DNA of 64,000 nt from Komagataeibacter sucrofermentans DSM 15973. GTDB lineage: Bacteria; Pseudomonadota; Alphaproteobacteria; Acetobacterales; Acetobacteraceae. How positions within the stretch are numbered: the first letter of the stretch is position 1; the number at the start of each line of letters is the position of its first letter. Both the position numbers and the translations under genes were made by a program. The notes below the pieces were generated by a model that made no database searches, was not told where the DNA came from, and was given only the letters and a program-made list of their open reading frames with translations. The stretch is from contig NZ_CP137157.1 in NCBI RefSeq assembly GCF_040581405.1, forward strand, positions 1,962,001 to 2,026,000, given 5' to 3'. Shown piece by piece: positions 43,412-52,960 of the stretch.

Positions 43412-43762
43412 CTTGAAACATCTCCTGTCAACGCGGGCCGTGGCCTGCCACCGGATACAGCTTCCCTTGCCATTCCCCCGCATTACGCAACACGGGCACC
43501 AAACACTCTTCGCCTTTTTATTGTTTTTATGACTTTCGGGGCATCGTTTCCCGTAGCGGCATTATTCTGGGTATTTTAGGGCCAAAATATGTCATTGCCG
43601 CAGTACGGAAACATGATTTACGCGTCACATCTTATTTATTAAAAAATTAACGAATTAATGAAACCGTTATTATAACGAAACAAACACCACGCACCCCGGC
43701 CCCATTCCTCTTTCATGGGGCATTCACGGGCAGATGCCCCCGAATGCCCCCATGCCTGCATG
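43412..43762 (-). promoter_or_regulatory. AT-rich promoter region of the minus-strand polysaccharide operon
   Basis: 351 bp without a gene, much more AT-rich than the surrounding DNA. It contains a perfect palindrome CGTTAT-T-ATAACG (43665-43677), which on the minus strand includes TATAAT, and AT tracts near 43632-43659. A hairpin CATGGGGCATTC/GAATGCCCCCATG (43714-43754, one bulge) lies just past the manC stop and may end that gene. It probably holds the main promoter for the priming-transferase operon. Confidence 0.5.
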
Positions 43763-45241
43763 TTACTGCCGTCCGTATGTATCCTCGAAGCGGACGATGT
43801 CGTCTTCCCCAAGATATGGCCCGGACTGCACCTCAATGAGAGTGAGTGGAATGCGGCCAGGATTTTCCAGGCGATGCATACAGCCTAACGGCAGATAGAC
43901 ACTTTCGTTTTCCTGTATCAGCAGATTTTCATCATCGCGCGTGACCAATGCCGTGCCGCTGACCACAACCCAGTGCTCGGCGCGGTGGAAATGCTTCTGC
44001 AACGAGAGTTTCTGCCCCGGATAGACCACGATGCGCTTGACCTGAAACCGCTCGCCCTGGATCAGCCCCTCGTAAAAACCCCAGGGCCGGTAACAGCGAT
44101 TATGAATTTCGGCTTCCGTCCGGCTGGCCTTTTTCAGTTGCGCCACAAGGGCCGAGACATCCTGCGCGTAATCACGATGGATGGCGAGCACCGCATCCGT
44201 CGTGACAACCAGCACGATATCGGTCAGTCCCGCCACCGCCGTCAGCATGCCCTCGCTGCGCACGTAACAGTTATGGGACTGCTCGAGCACCACGTCGCCC
44301 ACGACCACGTTGCCGCCTGCATCCTTGTCGCCCAGTTCCCACAGTGCATTCCAGTTGCCTACATCCGACCAGCCCAGATCAGCGGGAATGACCATTGCGC
44401 GATCAGTGCGTTCCATCACGGCATAATCGATGCTCACGTTCGGGCAGCGCAGGAAGGATTCCGCCTCAAGCCTGCGGAAGGTCAGGTCATGCTGGCTGCG
44501 GGCCAGGGCGGTGCGCACATTTTCAAGCACCTCGGGCTCATGCCGGGCCAGTTCGTCCAGCATGACGGAGGCTGGCGCCATGAACATGCCCGAATTCCAC
44601 AGATACCCCCCTTCGCGCAGCATCTCGGTCGCGCGCAGGTGGTCCGGCTTTTCAATAAACTGCGTGACGCGGTACACCCCCTCATCAGGCTGGTCGGGGT
44701 GCAGCGGCGCGCCCGTGCGGATATAGCCATAGCCTGTCTCGGCCACGTCGGGCTTCATGCCGAAGGTGACGATATAACCTTCACGCGCCACTTTCGCGGC
44801 TTTTTCCAGCACGGCGGGCAGGCGCTCGGGGTAGCGGAAGGCGGCATCGGCGGCCATGATCCACAGCAGGGTTTCGGGGTTGTCCTGCGCGGCCACGAGG
44901 GCGGCTGCGGCAATGGCGGCGGCCGTGTTGCGCACGGCAGGCTCAAGGATGATGCGACCGTTCTCGCAGCCATTCTCGCGCAGCTGTTCGGCCACGAGAA
45001 AGCGATGCGCCTGGTTGCACACCACGATGGGCGGCGCAAAGGCCTCGCCCATGGCGCGTTGCAGGGTTTCACCGATCATGGTCTGCTTTGAGGCCAGCGC
45101 CCAGAACTGCTTGGGGTGGCTGGCGCGCGAGACCGGCCACAGCCGCGTGCCCGTGCCACCCGAGAGCACGATGGGCGTAATGGGCGGCAAGGCGGTTTCA
45201 GGGTTGGGTACGGTTACATCCGTCGCTGTCATAAACGTCAT
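43763..45241 (-). CDS. manC: mannose-1-phosphate guanylyltransferase / mannose-6-phosphate isomerase
   Basis: 492-residue bifunctional enzyme that makes GDP-mannose. The N-terminal nucleotidyltransferase has VLSGGTGTRLWPVSRASHPKQFW; the C-terminal isomerase cupin has RPWGFYEGLIQGERFQVKRIVVYPGQKLSLQKHFHRAEHWVVVSGTA. GDP-mannose is the donor for the AceA-type enzyme and for acetan mannose. The start at 45241 has GGAG nine bases upstream. It is divergent from ugd, so the two precursor genes share a 305-bp control region. Confidence 0.93.
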   Translation of the reverse strand: MTFMTATDVTVPNPETALPPITPIVLSGGTGTRLWPVSRASHPKQFWALASKQTMIGETLQRAMGEAFAPPIVVCNQAHRFLVAEQLRENGCENGRIILEPAVRNTAAAIAAAALVAAQDNPETLLWIMAADAAFRYPERLPAVLEKAAKVAREGYIVTFGMKPDVAETGYGYIRTGAPLHPDQPDEGVYRVTQFIEKPDHLRATEMLREGGYLWNSGMFMAPASVMLDELARHEPEVLENVRTALARSQHDLTFRRLEAESFLRCPNVSIDYAVMERTDRAMVIPADLGWSDVGNWNALWELGDKDAGGNVVVGDVVLEQSHNCYVRSEGMLTAVAGLTDIVLVVTTDAVLAIHRDYAQDVSALVAQLKKASRTEAEIHNRCYRPWGFYEGLIQGERFQVKRIVVYPGQKLSLQKHFHRAEHWVVVSGTALVTRDDENLLIQENESVYLPLGCMHRLENPGRIPLTLIEVQSGPYLGEDDIVRFEDTYGRQ

Positions 45242-45546
45242 GGATCGTGTCTCCGTCCTGCGGGTTTCATGTCACGCCGGCACGCTGCCCCCGGTGGCGG
45301 GTGGCAGCGGCAAGGTTGCGGACATTCATGTGGTGAACGCACTAAGCCAGAATTTTTTTGTCAAGAATGTGGTGGGCAAACATATTTTTGTCGTGTTCAT
45401 GCCTTTGTGTGTCACTGGCATGAAATATTCGGCACGACGGAACCGACATGCCTTATTACTTTTTCATTGTTTCAAGCTGATTTGAAAAACGCTACACGCG
45501 GGCCTGCAAGTGAAAGCAGGTTCACAGACAGACCAGGGAGGTCCAG
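45242..45546. promoter_or_regulatory. divergent control region between manC and ugd
   Basis: 305 bp. It contains an 8-bp perfect inverted repeat TTCATGCC (45396-45403) / GGCATGAA (45417-45424) with a 13-base spacer, a plausible operator, and T-rich stretches near 45352 and 45384. No coding frame is supported. Confidence 0.45.
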
Positions 45547-46890
45547 GTGCGAATTGCTATGATCGGTGGAGGCTACGTGGGGTTGGTCTCCGGCACATGT
45601 TTTGCGGAATTCGGCACGGATGTTGCCATTGTTGAAACCAACCCCGACCGTCTGGCCGCCTTGCGTGAAGGGCGGATCCCGATTTATGAACCCGGCCTCG
45701 ACCGCCTGGTGGCGGAAAATGTGGAGGCGGGGCGCCTGACGTTTGGCGATGACATGGCCGCTGCCGTAAAGGGGGCTGATGCCGTGTTCGTGGCCGTGGG
45801 CACGCCCTCGCGCCGGGGCGACGGGCAGGCCGATACGAGTTACGTCTATGCCGCGGTCGAGCAGGTCGCGCGCGTGGCCGAGGGTTATACGCTGATCGTG
45901 ACCAAATCCACCGTGCCGGTGGGCACCGGGCGCGAGATTGCCAAGATCGTGCACGCGACGCGGCCGGACCTCGATTTCGATGTCGCATCGAATCCCGAGT
46001 TCCTGCGCGAGGGCAACGCCATTGTCGATTTCATGAAGCCCGACCGGGTCATTATCGGCACAGACCAGTCAAAGCCGGGCGGCACGGAGCGCGCGCAGAA
46101 CATCCTGCGCAAGCTTTACCGCCCGCTCTACCTGCTTGAGCGCCCCATTGTCTTTACCGGCCTGGAAACGGCGGAACTGATCAAATACGCCGCCAACTCC
46201 TTCCTGGCCATGAAGATCACCTTCATCAACGAGATTTCTGACCTGTGCGAGAAGGTGGGCGCAGATGTGAATGATGTCGCCCGCTCCATCGGGCTTGACG
46301 GGCGCATCGGCAAGAAGTTCCTCCACCCCAGCCCCGGCTTTGGTGGGTCGTGCTTCCCCAAGGATACGCGCGCGCTGACCGCCATCGGGCGCAACGCGGG
46401 CTCGCCCGTGCGGCTGATCGAAACCACGGTTGCCGTCAATGAACTGCGCATGAAGGCCATGGGCGAGCGCGTGATCGCGCTGGCGGGCGGCGATGTGAAG
46501 GGCCTGACGATTGGCGTGCTCGGCCTGACCTTCAAGCCCGAGACCGATGACATGCGCGAGGCGGCCTCGATTGTCGTGCTTGACCAGCTCGACAAGGCGG
46601 GCGCGCAGATCCGTGCGTTCGACCCCGCAGGCATGGAAACGGCCCGCCCCGTGCTGCCCCAGGGCGTGACCTACTGCAAGGACGCGCTTGATGCCGCCAC
46701 GGGGGCGGATATTCTCGTGGTGCTGACCGAGTGGAATGAATTCCGCTCCCTCTCCCCCGAGAAGCTCAAGACCCGCATGACAGGCCGCAAGGTTGCTGAC
46801 CTGCGCAACATCTGGGATCCCGAGAGCCTGAAGGAAGCGGGCTTCGATTACATCTCGCTCGGCCGGCCGGACATGGTGCACACCGCCTGA
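45547..46890 (+). CDS. ugd: UDP-glucose 6-dehydrogenase
   Basis: 447-residue NAD-dependent enzyme that oxidises UDP-glucose to UDP-glucuronate, the donor for the GumK-like transferase. The Rossmann motif is IGGGYVGLVSGTCFAEFG (6-23), the catalytic Lys213 is in ELIKYAANSFLAMKITF and the nucleophile Cys269 in GFGGSCFPKD. The start is a GTG after AGGGAGGTCC. A perfect 15-bp hairpin follows the stop. Confidence 0.95.
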   Translation: MRIAMIGGGYVGLVSGTCFAEFGTDVAIVETNPDRLAALREGRIPIYEPGLDRLVAENVEAGRLTFGDDMAAAVKGADAVFVAVGTPSRRGDGQADTSYVYAAVEQVARVAEGYTLIVTKSTVPVGTGREIAKIVHATRPDLDFDVASNPEFLREGNAIVDFMKPDRVIIGTDQSKPGGTERAQNILRKLYRPLYLLERPIVFTGLETAELIKYAANSFLAMKITFINEISDLCEKVGADVNDVARSIGLDGRIGKKFLHPSPGFGGSCFPKDTRALTAIGRNAGSPVRLIETTVAVNELRMKAMGERVIALAGGDVKGLTIGVLGLTFKPETDDMREAASIVVLDQLDKAGAQIRAFDPAGMETARPVLPQGVTYCKDALDAATGADILVVLTEWNEFRSLSPEKLKTRMTGRKVADLRNIWDPESLKEAGFDYISLGRPDMVHTA

Positions 46891-46904
46891 TGCCGTAAAA
46901 CGCA

Positions 46905-46938
46905 ATCCGGGCCATGCAGGATGCTGCATGGCCCGGAT
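46905..46938. terminator. strong hairpin between ugd and the glycosyltransferase operon
   Basis: ATCCGGGCCATGCAG (46905-46919) and CTGCATGGCCCGGAT (46924-46938) form a perfect 15-bp stem with a 4-base loop, placed between convergent genes. It is a probable bidirectional terminator, though without a long T-tract on the plus strand. Confidence 0.7.
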
Positions 46939-47006
46939 CAGATGAAATCATGACAAAAAAGCATCAGGTGCCGCAGGCAGGCTTTGCCTGAAGCGGCCCT
47001 GCTGTT

Positions 47007-47972
47007 TCAGGAATGGCAGAGGCGCCGCCGCACCGCAGCCCCGACCTGACAGATCATGGCGGGCAGAAAGGCGGGCCGGTCCATGGCGCGCCGCATGATC
47101 GCCCCCACGGCACCCGCGCGCAGGGCGGTTGATACGAAGTGGGAATCATCAAGCCGCTGCAACCCCTCCGCGCGCTGGCGCAGCAGGTCGACAAGCACGG
47201 GGTCATTGCTGATTCGCGGGTCACGCGCCAGCGCCAGCGCCATGTCACGCATGTCGCGATAGGCAATGATGGTGCGTGACATGCCGGATGCCCGGCCACT
47301 CACGCTGCCCTGGCGCTGGGTGTAAAGATAGGTGGCCTGATCGATCAGGCACAGCCGCCCCCCCGCAAGCAGGAACGAGACCACCAGCAGGAAGTCCTCC
47401 CCATGCCGCACCAGCGGGTCATATTGCAGCGCATGGGCGTTAAGGAATGACCGCCGGAACATCGGCTTGAGCAGGCCCCAGTCAAACCCCCCGCCGCCTG
47501 AACGGTTATGGCGCACGTAGTCATGCAGGCTGATGGGCTGGAGCGGCACCTGCCCTGCCCCCATCGCCCGCCCTGTCACCTGCCCTGCCATGGCGTCGTA
47601 ATAGCCCAGATCATCGGCCACGGCGTCGCAGTCATCATGCGCCGCGCGTGCCATGAGCACTTCAAGCCGGTCGGGGGCAAAGGCGTCATCGCCATCAAGA
47701 AAAGCGACCCAGTCCCCCCTCGCCACGGCCAGGCCGGTATTACGCGCGACAGACGGGCCGCCATTGGCAACAGTGGACACGACACGGATGGAGTCATGCA
47801 CGCGCGCCACCCGGCGCAGCAGGTCGGCCGTGTTATCGGTGGAGCAGTCATCCACCACCACGATTTCAAGTGGCGGCTGCGTCTGCTCCAGCGCTGAATT
47901 GACGGCCCGCATGATGAAATCCTGCGCGTTATACGCCGTGATGATCAGGGTGACGGACATGGGAGCGGTCAT
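47007..47972 (-). CDS. GT2 family glycosyltransferase
   Basis: 321-residue inverting transferase with a GT-A fold. SVTLIITAYNAQDFIMRAVNSALEQTQPPLEIVVVDDCSTDNTADLL (6-52) is the nucleotide-binding region and VAFLDGDDAFAPDRLEVL the metal-binding DxD segment. An inverting enzyme fits transfer of beta-glucose (or of rhamnose) to the acetan-type side chain. It overlaps the next gene by 4 bp and is last in a four-gene transferase operon. The specific sugar is inferred, not shown. Confidence 0.88.
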   Translation of the reverse strand: MTAPMSVTLIITAYNAQDFIMRAVNSALEQTQPPLEIVVVDDCSTDNTADLLRRVARVHDSIRVVSTVANGGPSVARNTGLAVARGDWVAFLDGDDAFAPDRLEVLMARAAHDDCDAVADDLGYYDAMAGQVTGRAMGAGQVPLQPISLHDYVRHNRSGGGGFDWGLLKPMFRRSFLNAHALQYDPLVRHGEDFLLVVSFLLAGGRLCLIDQATYLYTQRQGSVSGRASGMSRTIIAYRDMRDMALALARDPRISNDPVLVDLLRQRAEGLQRLDDSHFVSTALRAGAVGAIMRRAMDRPAFLPAMICQVGAAVRRRLCHS

Positions 47973-49174
47973 GAGATGCGTCCTGTCATGCTATCGTAAA
48001 TCTTCTCCAGCATGCCCGCCCAGTAGGACAGGTCATGGTGCTTAGCCACAAAAGCGGGGCCTGCGGCGGACATGCGGGCTGCCAGCGCATCATCACGCAG
48101 CAGCCGGATCAGGTAGGCGCTCAGGGCCGCCACGTCGCCTTCGGCAAAGGCGAAGCCGGTCTTGCCATGCTCGATGCCCTCGGTGGCGCCACCACGGGCG
48201 GATGTGACCACCGGCACGCCACAGGCCTGGGCCTCGAGCAGGACAAGGCCCATGCCCTCGGCATCGCCATTGGCCGCCGTGACGCTGGGCAGGCAGAACA
48301 CCCGCGCCTGCGCCAGCAGCGGCTGCATCTCGGCTGCAGAATAGCGGCCATTGAACGTAACGCCCCCGATATCAGCCGCGAGGCCTGCCAGCATGTTGCG
48401 CTCCGGCCCGTCGCCTGCAATGAGCAGGCGGGCATCGGGCACCTGCGCGCGCACGCTGCGAAAGGCCTCGATAAGATGGCGGCAGCCCTTTTTCTCCACC
48501 AGTCGGCCAGCGAACAGGATGACCGGCGCGCGCTCGGCCACGGGTGGCCCGGCGGGGTGAAAGCGGGTCAGGTCGATGCCTATGGGGCAGACATGAATGC
48601 GCTGTTCGGGCAGGCCCGCACGGATTGCCGCCTCGCGGATGCTATGCGACACCGCGACATAATTGACCTGCGGAATACTGGCCAGGTGCCTGAGCCTGCG
48701 CGGATAGGCCCGCCAGCGCCGCCCGCCGCCACCTGCGGCAAACCATTCCATGCGCGTCGTGATGTCGGAGCCATGCAGGGTGACCAGCAATGGCACGCCC
48801 AGCGCATGGGCCAGAGGCCAGGCCTCCACCCCGTCAAAGCCGAAATGGGCGTGCACCAGCCGGGGCGCGAAGCCCTGCGCTAAAGTGAGCATGCCCGGCA
48901 CCGGGCGCTCGAACATGCGTGCCGCCATGCCGGTCAGGCGCTGCAGGAATGTAGGCGGCCCGTCATGCAGCGCGCGCACGTCCATGCCATCAAGCGGCAG
49001 TTGGCCTATGGTGCGCTCGCCCAGCAGCACGGGCCGCCAGCGCCGCAGGCCACGCGCCTGATCCCGCACGAATGTCTCGGACAGGGGCAGGATCTGGGTG
49101 CGGTAGATTGCAACCGTAGGCGCGGTTGCATCCGCCATGACCGATCCCGCGCCCGCCTCAGGCATGCCGGTCAT
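47969..49174 (-). CDS. GT4 family glycosyltransferase
   Basis: 401-residue retaining transferase of GT-B fold. It contains TVAIYRTQILPLSETFVRDQARGLRRW, VHAHFGFDGVEAWPLAHALGVPLLVTLHGSDITTR, ILFAGRLVEKKGCRHLIEAF and the EX7E region DAEGMGLVLLEAQACGVPVVTSARGGATEGIEHGKTG. A retaining enzyme would be needed for the alpha-1,4-linked glucose that follows GlcA in acetan, so it is the best candidate in this locus. It overlaps both neighbours by 4 bp (ATGA). Confidence 0.88.
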   Translation of the reverse strand: MTGMPEAGAGSVMADATAPTVAIYRTQILPLSETFVRDQARGLRRWRPVLLGERTIGQLPLDGMDVRALHDGPPTFLQRLTGMAARMFERPVPGMLTLAQGFAPRLVHAHFGFDGVEAWPLAHALGVPLLVTLHGSDITTRMEWFAAGGGGRRWRAYPRRLRHLASIPQVNYVAVSHSIREAAIRAGLPEQRIHVCPIGIDLTRFHPAGPPVAERAPVILFAGRLVEKKGCRHLIEAFRSVRAQVPDARLLIAGDGPERNMLAGLAADIGGVTFNGRYSAAEMQPLLAQARVFCLPSVTAANGDAEGMGLVLLEAQACGVPVVTSARGGATEGIEHGKTGFAFAEGDVAALSAYLIRLLRDDALAARMSAAGPAFVAKHHDLSYWAGMLEKIYDSMTGRIS

Positions 49175-50313
49175 GCCGCCACGGCCTCGCCGGGGGCAGG
49201 ACAGGCCTGGCCGCGATGGCAGGCGCGGTCGGTGCGGGAGGATTCATGGCCAAAACGCCGCACCAGCGGGGCAAGCAGCACGCCAAGCACCGCATCCTTC
49301 TGCATGGCGCGCGGGCCAAATGTCCAGAACGAGCGCTCGCTATAGCCCCCCGCGCGCACCAGCCGCACAAAGGCGGCAATACGGCGCGGCAGGCTTGCGG
49401 AACATACCTCGGCACGCGTGGCGTATAGCGACTCAAGCGCCCCCCACGCCCGCGCTGCAGTGCGTGCGCGGGTGCGCAGGGCCTCGGGCCATGAGGGGGT
49501 CAGGGCCAGGTCGGCAAACAGGTTGCTGTCCTGCACTGTCATACGCGCAAGGTAGCGGTAGGTATCGGCCCGGTCTTCCAGCCGGTAGCGCCAGCGGTCA
49601 AGAAAAGTGGGCTGCGTGCGCTTGCCCGAGCCCACCGTATTGCCGCCATGCAGGCGGTATTCGGTCAGTTCCTCATCAATATAGGCAATCGAGCCGACGC
49701 CTGAGGCTACAAGGAAGTAGAACAGGTCATGACCCATTTCCTTGCCGGGGTTGTAGTGGTCTCGCATGCGCGACCACAGGGCACCCGCAGGCTTGAGGTC
49801 GGCGCGGAAGGTCTGCATGTACCCGTAGGAAAAGCTCCACGGTTGCAGGGTCAGCGGCCGGGCAACGGGCGGCATGGGGGGCGTGGCATAGAAGGTGGAG
49901 ATGGACCTGCGGTTTTCATCAACGAGCCGCGCGTTGTGATAGACCATCATCACATCGGGGTCGTTGAGAAAGACCTCGCGCACGCGCGCGAGGTTGTCAG
50001 GCTTCCAGTAATCATCCTGATCGCAGAACGAGATCAGATCGCCCGTGCTCAGGGTAACGGCATGCATGAAGTTGCCCTTATAGCCCAGCCGCGTGGCATT
50101 GCGGTGCACCTGCACGGGAAAAGGCGCGTTACGGGCAAAATCGGCCACGATGTCGAGCGTTGCATCGGTCGAGCCATCATCGGTCACGATCAGCTCGGCA
50201 GGCAGGCAGGTCTGCGCTGCCAGGCTGTCGAGCTGCTCGCGGATATGGGTCGCGCCATTATAGGTGGCCATGACAATGGAAATACGGGGACCGGGATCAC
50301 CTGCCTCACTCAT
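49171..50313 (-). CDS. GT2 family glycosyltransferase, possible rhamnosyltransferase
   Basis: 380-residue inverting transferase. RISIVMATYNGATHIREQLDSLAAQTCLPAELIVTDDGSTDATLDIV is the donor-binding part, and ISFCDQDDYWKPDNLARVREVF contains the DQDD-W pattern typical of rhamnosyl- and related transferases. A C-terminal extension of about 130 residues is helical. In an acetan-type repeat the terminal alpha-L-rhamnose needs an inverting enzyme, making this a candidate. It overlaps the GT4 gene by 4 bp; the GumK-like gene is 42 bp upstream. Confidence 0.86.
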   Translation of the reverse strand: MSEAGDPGPRISIVMATYNGATHIREQLDSLAAQTCLPAELIVTDDGSTDATLDIVADFARNAPFPVQVHRNATRLGYKGNFMHAVTLSTGDLISFCDQDDYWKPDNLARVREVFLNDPDVMMVYHNARLVDENRRSISTFYATPPMPPVARPLTLQPWSFSYGYMQTFRADLKPAGALWSRMRDHYNPGKEMGHDLFYFLVASGVGSIAYIDEELTEYRLHGGNTVGSGKRTQPTFLDRWRYRLEDRADTYRYLARMTVQDSNLFADLALTPSWPEALRTRARTAARAWGALESLYATRAEVCSASLPRRIAAFVRLVRAGGYSERSFWTFGPRAMQKDAVLGVLLAPLVRRFGHESSRTDRACHRGQACPAPGEAVAA

Positions 50314-50355
50314 GTTCTCGCTCTTTCCTGTGCTTGTGCGGGGCTTGGCCTGCGC

Positions 50356-51465
50356 TCAGACATGTGTGTCGGGATATGCTTCGGGTGTAAGGATGCGCTG
50401 CACGATCTCGGGCCAGCCATGGGCCTCGAGTTCGATCACATCAGATGAGCGCAGGGCATCGGCAATGGCCTGGCCGATCGAATGTTCATCGCCCGGTCGG
50501 TAGCCATACCGGCCGGGCGTGTCATTGAGCGCAAAATCGGGGCATACGGCAGGAATGCCAAACAGCGCAAACTGCCGCAGCTTGAGCGATGTATCGAGCA
50601 GGTAGCGCGGCGTGTTGGCGTCACGGTAGGGCGCTATGCCAAAACTTGCGTGCTGGAGATAGGACAGCGTGCGTTCAAACGCCATCTCGGGGTGGATGAT
50701 GATGTTGGGCGCATCCAGCCCTTCGGTTGCGCGCCCTGCCCCGATGATATGAAAATCGATATCGGGCCGCAGCCTCGCCGCAATCTGGAAAAATGTTTTG
50801 TCGAACAGCATCGAGCCGATCGAAACACAGCTTATGCGGCCGGGCGTGTAGGGATTGGGATAGGTTTTATCGGCAATGCTGCGATCAATGCCATGCGGCG
50901 CGAACACCGCCGAACGCGCGTGGGGCAGCCGCTCGAGCAGATAGCGCGAGGGCATGCGCACGGTGTCGATCATATCGAAATTACGCACGAAATCATTCTT
51001 GATGGTATCCGCACAGCCCACGACCTCAAGGTCATCGGACATCAGGTAGATAATGCGCGCTGTGGGATTAAGTTTCCTGACATCGCGGATAAATATTGGC
51101 GCCATGCCCGATTCAATAAAAACCGTATCGGCGCGGCGGATCCATCTGCGCGCAATGGCGGGCAGCATCTGCCGGTAAAGCCAGAACAGACCGCGCTCAA
51201 GGGGTGCAAGCGCCTTTCTGCGCATGTTGAAAGGGTGCCATTTCATGCGCCACAGGTAGCATTCCACGCCATCGACCGTTTCCACCTTATTGGCGCGCGC
51301 GGCAAGGTTGGCGCGCGTATCGCCGCGCCGCAGCGACAGGTCGCTCAACCCGATGGACAGGAAGGCCGTTGGCCCGCGATGCGCCATTTCCGCTGCAATG
51401 AAATGAATACTTGCCTTGCGCAGACTACGAAAATCATGAACGGAAATGAACAGCGACCGTGTCAT
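50356..51465 (-). CDS. gumK: GumK-like beta-glucuronosyltransferase (GT70)
   Basis: 369-residue transferase adding GlcA from UDP-GlcA to the mannose of the lipid-linked trisaccharide. The sequence tracks Xanthomonas GumK: HDFRSLRKASIHFIAAEMAHRGPTAFLSIGLSDLS, VECYLWRMKWHPFNMRR, the segment ISCVSIGSMLFDKTFFQIAARL, and FGIAPYRDANTPRYLLDTSLKLRQFALFGIPAVCPDFALN. The start at 51465 is chosen because GumK similarity begins there; an in-frame ATG at 51501 has its ribosome site too close. It is first gene of the minus-strand transferase operon. Confidence 0.88.
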   Translation of the reverse strand: MTRSLFISVHDFRSLRKASIHFIAAEMAHRGPTAFLSIGLSDLSLRRGDTRANLAARANKVETVDGVECYLWRMKWHPFNMRRKALAPLERGLFWLYRQMLPAIARRWIRRADTVFIESGMAPIFIRDVRKLNPTARIIYLMSDDLEVVGCADTIKNDFVRNFDMIDTVRMPSRYLLERLPHARSAVFAPHGIDRSIADKTYPNPYTPGRISCVSIGSMLFDKTFFQIAARLRPDIDFHIIGAGRATEGLDAPNIIIHPEMAFERTLSYLQHASFGIAPYRDANTPRYLLDTSLKLRQFALFGIPAVCPDFALNDTPGRYGYRPGDEHSIGQAIADALRSSDVIELEAHGWPEIVQRILTPEAYPDTHV

Positions 51466-51784
51466 GGAAGGGTGTACTCCTGCCTTGCAACCATTCTTCA
51501 TGCTCCTGCACGCGCAACGACAGGCGCACCCGCCGGTTCATTGTGGCTGCATGAACATATGCGAGAGCACCAGCAGCCCTTTTCACGCAGGCGCCAAATC
51601 CACCCGCACATTGCGGCAGGATCATGACATGATCGTGCTCTGAAAAAGGCGTTCAGACAAAGAATTGTGTAGGGATATTTATTGTGTTTTCTTCATTTAT
51701 AGTCTGATACGCTCTGCCCGCCATAGCAGAATCACTGTATTGCCTTGATCACACCATGCCGCGCATGCACCGGGGGAACCGACA
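51466..51784. promoter_or_regulatory. divergent promoter region between gumK-like and acyltransferase genes
   Basis: 319 bp. The right half (51650-51760) is AT-rich, with TTGTGT and TTTATA-like hexamers that could form plus-strand promoters. No conserved gene is seen. Two operons start here in opposite directions. Confidence 0.45.
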
Positions 51785-52960
51785 ATGTCGTCTGTGACAG
51801 AAACTTCGGGAACGGAACGACATTACCTGCACCAGCTCACCTCCCTGCGCGGCGTTGCATGCCTTGTGGTGCTGTTTGGCCATGCCATACAGGTTTTTCA
51901 TTACAACAACCCGCAGCGCACGCCCGTGCAGGCGGGGGTGCATGATCTCATCACCTACGCCTTCAATGCGGAAGCGGCGGTGGTGCTGTTCTTCGTGCTC
52001 AGCGGGTGCGTGCTTTCGCTTTCGCTGCGCAAATACGCGCATATGACGGCGCGCATCGTGGGCAGCTTCTACATAAAGCGTATTTTCCGCATCTATCCGC
52101 TGCTGTGGTTTTCCATCGGACTTGCCGTGCTCAGCATGGTGGTGGCGCGCGGACTGGTGCCTGACGGGGTGTTCGTGGGCTGGCTGTCACGCAACCTGCA
52201 CACGCCGGTCTCCATCCGCAACACCATCGCCTCGCTCGCGGGCGTGTTCACCCGCTATAATGGCCCGATGTGGTCGCTGCGGGTCGAACTCATGTACTCG
52301 GTCGTGTTTCCGCTGCTGTTTGTGCTGATGCGCGGGCGCACGGCGCGGGTCGTGACGCTGCTGGCGCTTGCGGTCATCGCCCTGCTGCCGGTACCGCATG
52401 AGGTGGGCACGGTGTTTGCCCTGTCCTTTGGCCTTGGCGCGCTGATCCCGCTCTTGCCGGGCACGCTGGGCAAATATCATGGACTGTATGCGCTGGTGGC
52501 ACTCATCGTGCTGCTGTATGACCGCTACGCGCTGGCGGGCCTGCACCTGCCCGAGCGCATTGCCGACATGATCGACACCCTGGCCGCCTTTGTCGTGATC
52601 CGCGACCTGTATGCATCGGGGCGGCAGTACCGCATCCTGCTCAGCAGGCCGGTCATTGTGGTGGGGGAACTGTCCTATGGCATCTACCTCATGCACCTGC
52701 CGGTCATGCTGATCGTGTTCACGATCGCAGGCCACCGCATGGGCACGGCCACGCTGCTGGCCCACCCGTCGATGACGCAGTTCACGCTTGGTGTCGTGAC
52801 GGCGGTGCTGACCACGGCGCTGGCGGGGTTCACCTACCGCGTGCTTGAACTGCCGCTGCACAATATCGGGCGCAGGCTGGGTCGGAGCATCCTCGATGTA
52901 GCGCCAGCCCGCCCCCTCCCCACCACGCAGGATGCGGATACCCATGCCTCACGGATCTGA
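51785..52960 (+). CDS. acyltransferase-3 family O-acyltransferase (GumF/GumG-like)
   Basis: 391-residue membrane acyltransferase. The N-terminal HYLHQLTSLRGVACLVVLFGHAIQVFHY carries the catalytic His and Arg context; VVLFFVLSGCVLSLSL and YIKRIFRIYPLLWFSIG are typical of the family, with about ten hydrophobic segments. It probably acetylates a sugar of the repeat unit. The last 29 bp overlap the polymerase gene, indicating co-translation. Confidence 0.87.
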   Translation: MSSVTETSGTERHYLHQLTSLRGVACLVVLFGHAIQVFHYNNPQRTPVQAGVHDLITYAFNAEAAVVLFFVLSGCVLSLSLRKYAHMTARIVGSFYIKRIFRIYPLLWFSIGLAVLSMVVARGLVPDGVFVGWLSRNLHTPVSIRNTIASLAGVFTRYNGPMWSLRVELMYSVVFPLLFVLMRGRTARVVTLLALAVIALLPVPHEVGTVFALSFGLGALIPLLPGTLGKYHGLYALVALIVLLYDRYALAGLHLPERIADMIDTLAAFVVIRDLYASGRQYRILLSRPVIVVGELSYGIYLMHLPVMLIVFTIAGHRMGTATLLAHPSMTQFTLGVVTAVLTTALAGFTYRVLELPLHNIGRRLGRSILDVAPARPLPTTQDADTHASRI